A DNA stretch of 32,258 bases from CAYWXV01 sp964462535 (GTDB taxonomy: Bacteria; Bacteroidota; Ignavibacteria; OLB7). A program made the position numbers and the translations under genes. Below are positions 1 through 7,803 of this stretch, piece after piece (position 1 is the stretch's first letter; every line of letters begins with the position of its first letter). Location of the stretch: positions 1-32,258 of the forward strand of contig CAYWXV010000031.1 in NCBI GenBank assembly GCA_964462535.1, in the 5' to 3' direction. The notes under the pieces are model-generated. The model was not told the DNA's origin. It made no database searches and saw only the letters and a program-made list of their open reading frames with translations.

Positions 1-7
1 GATTCCC

Positions 8-3000
8 TTATCGGGCGATCACCATCTTTCGTGTTTGCGATTGCGTGTTCGTGCGCACGGTGTAGTAGTAGGTGCCGATCGGGAGATCAGAGCAATCGAT
101 GGTCACCACATGCTCACCGGCGTCGAGCGGTCTGTTCTCGAAGACCGATCGAACGTCCCGTCCAAGCACATCCATCACTACCAGACTGACCGCACCTTCA
201 TACCTCGGTAGTGTGAAGCGGATCGTCGTCGTGTGATCGAATGGATTCGGAACAGCGTTGCTGAGTGAGAGACTGGTTGCGCTGACGACAGGATCGTCAT
301 CGCGACGCGAGGCGCTGATCGGTCCGACCAGCACGATCTCTCCCTTCGTAACTACATCACCGTCACCAGTTCTGGTTTCGTATTCAATCGTCGAGGAGTC
401 ATCGACAGCGCCGGCGACTGTCACGTAGATGGGGCCGACGGACTTGCCGGGCGCAATCGGCGCCATGACCGCCGTGTCCTCGCCTGGCACGCTCAGCAAG
501 GCGTCGTCACCGCCGAACTTGTAGTTCTGCATTGTGACCGACATGCTGTCGAGTCCTGGGCCGACCGCAAGGATGCGGGCCGGCGCCTTGGCTCGGATGA
601 TCACCATCGCGATCGAATCCTGGGTTCCGTTCCCGTTCGTGAACATCAGGGCGTATGTCCTGACATCCTTCCGGTTGGTCCCCTGGCTGAGGTCTGGTGT
701 GAGCGTGTCGCCACCCATTCCGGCCGGCGTTCGGGCACGGACAATCATCTCGCCTTCGATTGTGTCCCCGGGGTTGTTCCTGGAGACAATGCGGACCAGA
801 AGCCAGTTGAAGAACGTGCTCTGGTCAAGGGCGTTGTCGTAGGTCATCGTAAACGACCGCTTGCTCCCTTCCGCGATGCTGGTGGAGAGCGTTGCGACGT
901 GGTCGACAACCGACGCGTTCGTGCTCGACACATCATCCTTCATTGACTTGATGATGACGCCCGTCGAGGCTTCCATCTTCAGTCCGACGATCGTCGATGG
1001 ATTATCCGGGTCGACCGATGCGAAGGAGATCGTCATGACACCGTTGGTGGAGCTGCTCATATCGAGATGGGCGGTCAACGGTCCGGCCTGCTGTCCCGGC
1101 GGCGGGCTGAGCAATGTCGGATCGTCGCTCTCCTTTGCTTCACCATTATTCGGATCGGAGACAACATTCCCCCCGACTCCCTTGATGAAGTGACCGACGC
1201 CGATTCCTCCCAGCACGGGGTCGAAAATGATGGTCCCTCGACGGACTACTTCATAACAGACAAGCGTGTCGCAGGTGCGGCAGTTCTTGTCTGTGAAGCG
1301 ATACCGGAGACAGAATCGGAGCGTATCTCTACACCCTGGCGGTGGCCACGCACTCGGCGGTGCCGGGAACTTCATGTTCACCGTAAGCTGCGTGTTGGAG
1401 ATCGCAACGCCCGATGGGTTGATGCCCCAGAAGATCTCGTGGCTTCCTCCCGTCGGTATCGGTGGTATGGAGAAGCTCGGTCCACTAAGGCCCGAGAAAT
1501 TCGCCGTCCCGCCTGTGATGGCGCCGAAGACGTTTCCACTGGGTGCCTTACCCTGACACTGCTGCGAGATCGTTGCACTGACAATGGAGACCGACATCGA
1601 AATGAACGGACCTGGCAACGCCGTCACCATTGTGTTCAGCTGGACGCCGCCGGTACTACCGTTGTAGGTCAACAGTGGCGTCCCTGGCGGCTGCGGTACG
1701 TTCGAGAATCGAGCGCTGAAATCAGTGCAGCACTTCGGACAGTCGGGGAGCGTGAAGCAGAACGTGTCCTGCGGACAGCACCACGAGTAGCAGCACGGGT
1801 TCGCTGTGTCCTTGTGTCCGTAGAGCTTGATCAGGATACAGAAGTTCGTTCCTGTGACTGCCCCCGGTCCCGTAATGTTCACCGTGAACGGTCCAGCGGT
1901 GCCGCCATACGGCACGGGCGAGAACGTGAACGACGTGGGTGCGACGTTCAGTCCTGCCGGTATGATCGCCACGTCGATGTTTTCGGCCGGGAGACTGAAC
2001 GGATTGAGGTTGACGACGCTGAACGTCATCGAGTACGTGTTCCCCCCATTCGGGCTGATCTGGCTGCACTCGATCTTCACATTCGTGAGCGAGTCGCACT
2101 GCGGTGTTGGCGGCTTCTGTGTCCGGCAGTCCATTCGGATCGTGTCGTAGCAGACGCTTCCGTTCTTTGCAAACCATTTCAGTACGATGACCGTGGGAGG
2201 CGCTGCAAGATTGAAGACGCAGATCTTGAATCCGCCAGAGGATCCCACAGGGACGGTGCCGCCTGTCGGTGTGAATGTGGCCGTGTTGCCTGCAGAACTG
2301 GTTCCCCATCCCGACGGTGCCATCACCGACGAAAGGACGGCCCCCGGCGTGATCACGGTCGCAGTGACCTGTGTGAAGAAGTTCGGGATGATGCAGCTCA
2401 AGGTCAGGTTCGCACAGCAGAGTTTGCCCGGCTGTGTGATCGAATCAAGCTTGACGCTCTTACCCTCGCAGGAATCATGGATCTGGACGCCACAGACCGG
2501 TCGATACGTCTCGACGTCACCGACCTGGTTCTTGTTGACACCCATGTTCTTCCAGACGCTCGTAGCCAGCGCGCCTCCGGTCGTCGCGGACATTCCGGAG
2601 AGATGGCCGGAGCCGTAGTCCATGGTCATCCACACGACGCTGTCGCACTTCTCGGGCGTTCCGTCCGCGCCTCCTCGGTCATAACCGTAATCGCAACCGC
2701 CGCTCGAGTTCGCATACGTCGGGGGACAGAACACGAAGACGCTCGGATTGTACTTGAGCGAGTAGGTGCTGTACGGTGGCGAGGGTGCCCAGGTCGGCGG
2801 CAGGTACTCGAGGAAGCGGGCGAAGTGGTTGTTGCCCGTCGTGACACTCTCATTTCCTCGTTCCGCGACAAGCATGCGGCCACCCGACGAGAAAGCGATA
2901 TCCGAGATCGGTGCGGATGAATTTGCCGGGCAACCGAGAGCGGTTGTCGACACTTCGAGGGTAGGCGCGCCCCCTGTTACGGGAACTGACCAGATCTCGT

Positions 3001-3715
3001 TGGCAACTGCCGCACTGTAATTGACGCGGTCTTCGTTCCAACGAGCGAAGTAAACGCGCCCGTTGTAGACCGCGATACCCCACAGACGCTCTCCTACCGG
3101 AGCTGCTCCCGGGCTTCCGCCATCAGGCCCGAAAGGATCTAGGAATGTTGATACCACGCCGGCGTTGCTGATCCTGTAGATCTTCCCGTCCTCGAAGTTC
3201 GTGACGAAGAACTGGTCGTTGACTTTGTCGTGGGCGATGTTTCCAAGACTGGGTGCGGCAGACGACTGCGGCAGGGTAGCGAAAAGAGAGATGGCGCCGG
3301 TGGTCCCATTGATCTTGTACACAGCACCCGGTCCTCCAGGTCCGAACGTCCCTGGACACCAATCGTAGTATGCGGCGGTGGCTGTGACAAAAATGTTGCC
3401 ACTGTTGTCGATGCACAGACCGAAGATGTCACCCAGGTTGGCACGGGTCCAGCTGGGGTGATGGTAGATCAGACTGGGGGTCGAAAGCCATGAGCTGTTG
3501 TTGAAGTTCGATGGAACGTTCCAATTCTGGACGTCGATCGTGCCCATAACGAAGGCGTTCGGATCCCCACATAGTCCCTGGCATGTGACTGCGATGTCGC
3601 CGTACTGCATCGGCCATTGTGCTGCGGCTGGTCGCCACGTGAGCACAATACCGAGGACAGCGACAGGCAGCAGGAATGCGATACTCCGCAGACGTGCGCG
3701 CGTTGAAGTCTTCAT
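8..3715 (-). CDS. Large secreted protein, NHL-like propeller plus T9SS type A sorting domain
   Basis: The 1235-residue protein starts with a signal peptide (basic start, hydrophobic core, cleavage near the AAAQ at about 30-33). Residues about 90-400 alternate glycine/aspartate turns with strands like NHL or SMP-30 propellers (for example GDIFGLCIDNSGNIFVT). The middle, about 400-830, is cysteine-rich with beta-sandwich-like segments. The last ~85 residues form a T9SS type A sorting domain: VPNPFDHTTTIRF, then a DVLGRDV strand, then LPIGTYYYTVRT and a basic end. It is therefore expected to cross the outer membrane by T9SS and be anchored at or released from the surface. The substrate or role is unknown. 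It reads away from the cobalamin locus and shares only the repeat-filled intergenic region with it. The stop lies 7 bases from the window edge, so downstream partners are not visible. Confidence 0.9.
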   Translation of the reverse strand: MKTSTRARLRSIAFLLPVAVLGIVLTWRPAAAQWPMQYGDIAVTCQGLCGDPNAFVMGTIDVQNWNVPSNFNNSSWLSTPSLIYHHPSWTRANLGDIFGLCIDNSGNIFVTATAAYYDWCPGTFGPGGPGAVYKINGTTGAISLFATLPQSSAAPSLGNIAHDKVNDQFFVTNFEDGKIYRISNAGVVSTFLDPFGPDGGSPGAAPVGERLWGIAVYNGRVYFARWNEDRVNYSAAVANEIWSVPVTGGAPTLEVSTTALGCPANSSAPISDIAFSSGGRMLVAERGNESVTTGNNHFARFLEYLPPTWAPSPPYSTYSLKYNPSVFVFCPPTYANSSGGCDYGYDRGGADGTPEKCDSVVWMTMDYGSGHLSGMSATTGGALATSVWKNMGVNKNQVGDVETYRPVCGVQIHDSCEGKSVKLDSITQPGKLCCANLTLSCIIPNFFTQVTATVITPGAVLSSVMAPSGWGTSSAGNTATFTPTGGTVPVGSSGGFKICVFNLAAPPTVIVLKWFAKNGSVCYDTIRMDCRTQKPPTPQCDSLTNVKIECSQISPNGGNTYSMTFSVVNLNPFSLPAENIDVAIIPAGLNVAPTSFTFSPVPYGGTAGPFTVNITGPGAVTGTNFCILIKLYGHKDTANPCCYSWCCPQDTFCFTLPDCPKCCTDFSARFSNVPQPPGTPLLTYNGSTGGVQLNTMVTALPGPFISMSVSIVSATISQQCQGKAPSGNVFGAITGGTANFSGLSGPSFSIPPIPTGGSHEIFWGINPSGVAISNTQLTVNMKFPAPPSAWPPPGCRDTLRFCLRYRFTDKNCRTCDTLVCYEVVRRGTIIFDPVLGGIGVGHFIKGVGGNVVSDPNNGEAKESDDPTLLSPPPGQQAGPLTAHLDMSSSTNGVMTISFASVDPDNPSTIVGLKMEASTGVIIKSMKDDVSSTNASVVDHVATLSTSIAEGSKRSFTMTYDNALDQSTFFNWLLVRIVSRNNPGDTIEGEMIVRARTPAGMGGDTLTPDLSQGTNRKDVRTYALMFTNGNGTQDSIAMVIIRAKAPARILAVGPGLDSMSVTMQNYKFGGDDALLSVPGEDTAVMAPIAPGKSVGPIYVTVAGAVDDSSTIEYETRTGDGDVVTKGEIVLVGPISASRRDDDPVVSATSLSLSNAVPNPFDHTTTIRFTLPRYEGAVSLVVMDVLGRDVRSVFENRPLDAGEHVVTIDCSDLPIGTYYYTVRTNTQSQTRKMVIAR

Positions 3716-3899
3716 GATGCGTGGTTGCTCGTTGGTGCCGAATTGGCGGATTGGACCTGCGTTGTACAGGATGGGATTGCGGGCCCGCGGTGCGCGGCTG
3801 CCCGGTTGGGGGGGGGCCGTGGCGCATGCCTGGAGTTCACCGCGCCACCGAACGGGAAACTTAGGCTATTTGGGTGACGGGTGCAAAGAATGGTTACAT

Positions 3900-4200
3900 G
3901 TTTTCCGTTAGATGTCTGCCTGTGGCGGACGTTAGATGCTTCGCGGTACAAGCCCCCGCGTTCGTTCTTCCTCCCCCTCTCTCAGAATTGAGGGAGGGGG
4001 CTGGGGGGTGAGGGCCGGGCGTTAGAAGCTTCGCGTTGGATTATCGCCGGTGGTGGATGTTGGATGCTCCCCGTTAGAGCGGTGTTCTATGCACTTTTTA
4101 GGGTCCGCAGGTGATCTGACACCATCGAACATCGTTCCAACCGTCCGTCCTGCAGGACGATCTAACTTCTTCCAACCGGGAAGCGATCTAACCCGTATCT
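3900..4200. repeat. Intergenic repeat cluster (14-bp GTTAGA-type units, both orientations)
   Basis: This gene-free stretch holds several copies of a short unit. GTTAGATGCTTCGC lies at 3931-3944 and GTTAGAAGCTTCGC at 4021-4034, with weaker copies near 3908 and 4071. Inverted forms (GATCTAAC) lie near 4158 and 4188. A perfect 14-bp palindrome, CGTCCTGCAGGACG, sits at 4146-4159. A related composite copy with the same order of blocks is found at 19206-19370, so this is an interspersed family and not local low complexity. The remaining part of the gap, 3716-3900, contains a run of nine G near 3810 and nothing I can name. Confidence 0.75.
3973..4000. repeat. Long C/G-rich hairpin in the core of the interspersed repeat
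   Basis: The arms CCCCCTCTCTCA (3973-3984) and TGAGGGAGGGGG (3989-4000) pair over 12 bp with a single wobble, around the loop GAAT. The second copy of the repeat (19280-19340) has the same C-run/CTCTC/GAGAG/G-run order but is interrupted by a small TCCGCC/GGCGGA hairpin. No U-tract follows on either strand, so an ordinary intrinsic terminator is unlikely. Confidence 0.7.
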
Positions 4201-4221
4201 TCGCCCCTCTGACAACCGATT

Positions 4222-4404
4222 GCAAGGTGCCCCCTTGGTGGGGGAGAATAGGGAATGCCGTGCGTCCCGTAAGGGACTAGTCGGCAGCGGTTGCGCCGCT
4301 GTGACGGGTGACGCCTGCTCCATTCAATGTGCCACTGTCCTCGTAGTGTGGGACGGGAAGGCCGGAGCCGGCGGATGACCCCGAAGCCAGAAGACCTGCC
4401 TTGC
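4222..4404 (+). promoter_or_regulatory. Cobalamin (adenosylcobalamin-type) riboswitch
   Basis: The conserved elements of the family occur in order: GGTGCC after the P1 strand, GAATAGGGAATGCCGTG, GCGGTTGCGCCGCTGTGAC, the B12 box GCCACTG at 4331-4337, GGGACGGGAAGGC, and CCGAAGCCAGAAGACCTGCC. The closing P1 helix is GCAAGG (4222-4227) with CCTTGC (4399-4404). The aptamer lies about 190 bases upstream of the first gene of a B12 uptake locus in the same orientation. It is expected to lower expression of that locus when intracellular cobalamin is plentiful. Confidence 0.96.
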
Positions 4405-4407
4405 GAT

Positions 4408-4461
4408 CCTCATCATCGGTCCGTCATGCGACCGGCATCTCCGCCAAGAGATGCGATGAGG
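4408..4461 (+). promoter_or_regulatory. Three-way-junction RNA fold after the riboswitch aptamer
   Basis: Directly after P1, three perfect helices nest into a three-way junction: CCTCATC (4408-4414) with GATGAGG (4455-4461), CGGTC (4417-4421) with GACCG (4430-4434), and GCATCT (4435-4440) with AGATGC (4449-4454). There is no U-tract. If it is part of the expression platform, it does not act as an intrinsic terminator. The remaining leader, 4462-4590, shows no further obvious structure and no strong Shine-Dalgarno sequence. Confidence 0.55.
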
Positions 4462-4590
4462 AAGTGCTCCCTTTGAGCGACAGTCCGGCTGTACACAGCA
4501 CGAGGCTGCTCCCGCCACCCGAGTCATTTCCCCATCTCTACTTCATGTGTCCCGTCATGGCATCGGGGCAGAGCATGCTCATTGGGAATC

Positions 4591-6879
4591 ATGCGACGTT
4601 CTTTTCCTTTCCTCATACTCGTACTCACGATCGTCACTGTCGGCCCGCTCGGCGCCCAGGTCCGACGGATCATGACGGACGACAGCCCTTCGTACATCTG
4701 GGCCGATCAGTCACGCAATCACATCCACGTCTTTACCGCTGGCGTTGATCGCGACTTCAACGGAGCATTCGATCCTGATTCGGGTGATGTCGCGCCGCGC
4801 TGGTTCGTCATCGACGGCACCAGCGAGATGGTCATCGACTCGGTAACGTTCGGAGGGTTCTTCAACAGCTTTCCAATTCGTCCGTCAGTTGATCCCCGAG
4901 GTCGGCGCGTCTTTCTACCGCAACTCGGTAGGATCACCATGTATGATCTCGACACCCGTCTCCTGCTGAAGGATACTGTCGTCGAGGCGAACGCGAGCGC
5001 GGTGTCGTACGACTCCATCGCAAACCGATTGGTCTTCACGATCCGTCCCGGCTTCACAGAGGCGGGAGTAGTCGGTTGCATCGACGGCACCACCCTCCTT
5101 CCTCTTTTCAGTTCCCGGACGGGCATCAGCCCCGGTATGACCGCGTACCGCTATGGTCGCGCCGATTCGACGATGGAGTATTACTCGATATGTGAAGGGA
5201 CAGGTGGTCCGGATGCAACGCTGAGCTACAATGCCTACACGCCGGACGTCTTCGGCACGGTCAATGACATGCCACTGGGGGGCGGCGCTATTGCGATGAC
5301 CACAACCCCATCACTTGTCGTGCTCGCCTTCAACGGTGCCGCGTCAATACGCCTTCTCAACCCGCAGACGCATCGTGAACTCTCCTTCTCACCCATCGCA
5401 TCGGGATCGCACAAGCCCTTGTCAGTCGCGATTGACTCGAGCGGAGTGGTCCTCGTCGGGACAGCCGATGGCCGTTTGCTCTTCATCGATACGACCACGA
5501 GGGCGATCGTCGACAGCATGACGCTCGGTGGCCAGGTAATGGCGCTCGCGGTTGGCAGGAACTCGACGGTCTTCGCAGCGCTGGGGACAGGACGGGACTC
5601 GACGGTGGTCGCAATCGATGTTCCAGGGAGAGTGGAGGTGGCTGATACCATCGTATCCGGCTCCCCTGTCGCACTTCTTGCGGATACAAGCGGACGGGTC
5701 CATGTTTTCGCGAACAGCGGAGACTCGACACGCTGGATCCGATGCGATTCGTTCTTCACTTCGCAGCCCGACAGTCGAGCAATCCCCGGCAGGCTCTACG
5801 TTCCTGCGCAGGTCGCCTACTCCCCGGAGCAGGAACAGATACTCTTTGCGCTCAACGACCGGGTCCTCATGTTGAGCAACGTGGATGTCAGTATCGATCC
5901 GGTCGTCTTCAGCGACGAGCACGTAAGCGGTGGCCAGCTGGTCGGTGTGACGGCGGCGGGGGATCACTACCTGGTTACCGAGCTCTCGAGCGACAGTGCG
6001 GCCAATCTGCCCGGCTACGTCCATCTCCTCAACACTCAGGGGGAGTTCAGTGGAGTCTTTGCCACCGGACCACGCCCCGTTGCCGCAGCAGGAACGAAGG
6101 CCGAGCCGCAGGGTGCTTACAGCTTCTATGCGCTCGATCGTGGATCCCGTGGGGGAAGTCGATCGCTCCTCTCATTCTACCAGTATGCACCGTCAATTTT
6201 CGCTCCCGACGACACCCTTGGCGCATCCGCGAACCATATCGTGATTGTTGATCAGGCCGGGGTGACAATGACGGGTTCGCACGAAGTCGTATCGGTCGAT
6301 CTGGATGACTGGACGACCGATCAGCGCTACGCGATGGGAACCGACGGATTCAATGGCCCGCGCGAGACGCTTGTTCTGAACAGCGACAATGCGGCGGTTT
6401 CCACCTACAACGGGGATGTGCGGGTTCTTGCACCAGCGGGAGGGTACAGGATCTTCGAGACTGGTGGCAAGGCCGAAGGGATGGGGTACCTCCCCGCTCT
6501 GAAGAAGCTTTTCGTTGCCATTCCGTTCGCTCCCGACTACAGCGCCGACTCGGCGGTCGTCGTGTTCGACACCGATGCGCTCCTGGCATCCATTGACAGG
6601 ACGTCGCCCCTCGCCTCCCGGACAACGCTCAGTCAGAACGTCCCCAATCCGGCGACCGATCGCACCACCATCTCCTTCTCAATCGACCGTCCGGATCGTG
6701 CGATACTCGATCTCTATACAATCGAGGGGCGACAGATAGCACGACTGATCGAACAAGACCTGGAGAGTGGGACCTACTCCGTGACGGTGAAGGCGGGAGA
6801 CCTGGCGCCAGGTGTATACATCTACACGCTTCGCTCGAATGGCGGCATAGAGAGCCGAACGCTGACGGTGGTGAGGTAA
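4591..6879 (+). CDS. Secreted beta-propeller-like protein with T9SS sorting domain, first gene of B12 locus
   Basis: The 762-residue product begins with a clear signal peptide (MRRSFPFLILVLTIVTVGPLGAQ). The body contains repeated YncE/WD-like blades, such as LSVAIDSSGVVLVGTADGRL and MALAVGRNSTVFAALGTG, with aspartate/glycine turns. The last ~80 residues are a T9SS type A sorting domain: QNVPNPATDRTTISF, then DLYTIEGRQI and LAPGVYIYTLRS. The start is the ATG at 4591; a TTG three codons earlier is in frame but lies outside the signal peptide pattern. It is the first gene after the cobalamin riboswitch and is followed at once by the next T9SS gene. A role as a surface binding protein for corrinoids, analogous to the propeller BtuG, is an inference from context. 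Confidence 0.88.
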   Translation: MRRSFPFLILVLTIVTVGPLGAQVRRIMTDDSPSYIWADQSRNHIHVFTAGVDRDFNGAFDPDSGDVAPRWFVIDGTSEMVIDSVTFGGFFNSFPIRPSVDPRGRRVFLPQLGRITMYDLDTRLLLKDTVVEANASAVSYDSIANRLVFTIRPGFTEAGVVGCIDGTTLLPLFSSRTGISPGMTAYRYGRADSTMEYYSICEGTGGPDATLSYNAYTPDVFGTVNDMPLGGGAIAMTTTPSLVVLAFNGAASIRLLNPQTHRELSFSPIASGSHKPLSVAIDSSGVVLVGTADGRLLFIDTTTRAIVDSMTLGGQVMALAVGRNSTVFAALGTGRDSTVVAIDVPGRVEVADTIVSGSPVALLADTSGRVHVFANSGDSTRWIRCDSFFTSQPDSRAIPGRLYVPAQVAYSPEQEQILFALNDRVLMLSNVDVSIDPVVFSDEHVSGGQLVGVTAAGDHYLVTELSSDSAANLPGYVHLLNTQGEFSGVFATGPRPVAAAGTKAEPQGAYSFYALDRGSRGGSRSLLSFYQYAPSIFAPDDTLGASANHIVIVDQAGVTMTGSHEVVSVDLDDWTTDQRYAMGTDGFNGPRETLVLNSDNAAVSTYNGDVRVLAPAGGYRIFETGGKAEGMGYLPALKKLFVAIPFAPDYSADSAVVVFDTDALLASIDRTSPLASRTTLSQNVPNPATDRTTISFSIDRPDRAILDLYTIEGRQIARLIEQDLESGTYSVTVKAGDLAPGVYIYTLRSNGGIESRTLTVVR

Positions 6880-6882
6880 GTG

Positions 6883-7803
6883 ATGAAGAGCATTATCGAT
6901 TCCTGTTCGCGAACGTCCATCTGCCTTGTTCTCGGGTTGATGGCTGTCGTCGTATCGCTTCGCGCGCAACCATGCGGCGCGAGCGCTGTTGTCTCCGTTA
7001 CGTTCGGAAGTGGCGGGGGCTTTGGTGCTGAATATCTCCCAAAGAACGTTCTGGGATTTCCCGATACCAATGCTCGCGCGGAAACGCCGACGGTCGATCC
7101 AAATCAGATCGTCGGGATCGGGCTCGGTGGAGAGATCACTCTTTCCTTTGATAGGACGATCGTCGATGGTCCCGGACCGGACTTCACTGTCTTCGAGAAC
7201 GCGTTCAACTATCGCCTGGGAACGGTCGAGAGGATCTATGCGGAGCCGGCTGAAGTCTCGGTCAGTGGAGATGGCGTGACGTACGTACCATTCCCATTCG
7301 ACTCGCTGACGCTGGACGGATGCGCGGGGACGAAGCCGACGTTCGGCGATCATGATCCGGGAGACCCGTTGGCGTCGGGAGGGAACAGCTTCGACCTCGC
7401 AGACATCGGTGTGGATTCTATTCGCTTCATTCGCTTGCGTGACGTGACAGCGATAATTCTGTCGAACCCGACACATCCCTTCCGCGACCCCACGCTCAAT
7501 GGGTTCGACCTGGATGCTGTCGTTGCAGTGAACTCTGTCGCTGCGGCGCCTGGGCGAGCACCGGATCGTTCACCCTCAACGCCGTCGATTACGCTGCTCG
7601 ACGACGACGTCGTAATCGATGCGAGGGCTGCATCATCCATCGACGTCCGACTGTTCTCGATCGATGGGCGCGAGCTCTGGTGGCGCAGACTTGACACGGG
7701 ACGACACACCATATCACTCTCATCCATGACAGCGGCACACGGAGTCTATCTGATGAGCGTAATGGTTGATGGAGAAGCGATCACGAAGAGGATCGTGCGG
7801 TGA
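6883..7803 (+). CDS. T9SS-exported cell-surface protein associated with B12 TonB receptor
   Basis: The protein has 306 residues, a signal peptide ending near VVVSLRAQ, and a single beta-rich domain with the blocks FGSGGGFGAEYLPKNVLG, GLGGEITLSF and DGPGPDFTVFENAF. From memory, this type of domain is common in cell-surface proteins encoded next to BtuB-like receptors. The C-terminus (SIDVRLFSIDGREL, then AAHGVYLMSVMVDGE and a basic tail) is a T9SS type A sorting domain. ATG 6883 was chosen because GAGGT lies 6 bases upstream; GTG 6880 is possible. The stop overlaps the receptor start by four bases, so the two are translationally coupled. A role in capturing or passing corrinoids is an inference. 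Confidence 0.85.
   Translation: MKSIIDSCSRTSICLVLGLMAVVVSLRAQPCGASAVVSVTFGSGGGFGAEYLPKNVLGFPDTNARAETPTVDPNQIVGIGLGGEITLSFDRTIVDGPGPDFTVFENAFNYRLGTVERIYAEPAEVSVSGDGVTYVPFPFDSLTLDGCAGTKPTFGDHDPGDPLASGGNSFDLADIGVDSIRFIRLRDVTAIILSNPTHPFRDPTLNGFDLDAVVAVNSVAAAPGRAPDRSPSTPSITLLDDDVVIDARAASSIDVRLFSIDGRELWWRRLDTGRHTISLSSMTAAHGVYLMSVMVDGEAITKRIVR

Noticed and set aside
1067..2920. Long plus-strand open frame of 617 codons
   Set aside because: It lies antisense to the 1235-residue T9SS gene, has no domain-like pattern and is rich in arginine and cysteine, as expected for a shadow frame in GC-rich DNA.
3961..4020. C-run/G-run hairpin as an intrinsic terminator of the flanking T9SS gene
   Set aside because: It lies upstream of that gene's start, has no U-tract, and recurs at 19.3 kb as part of a repeat.
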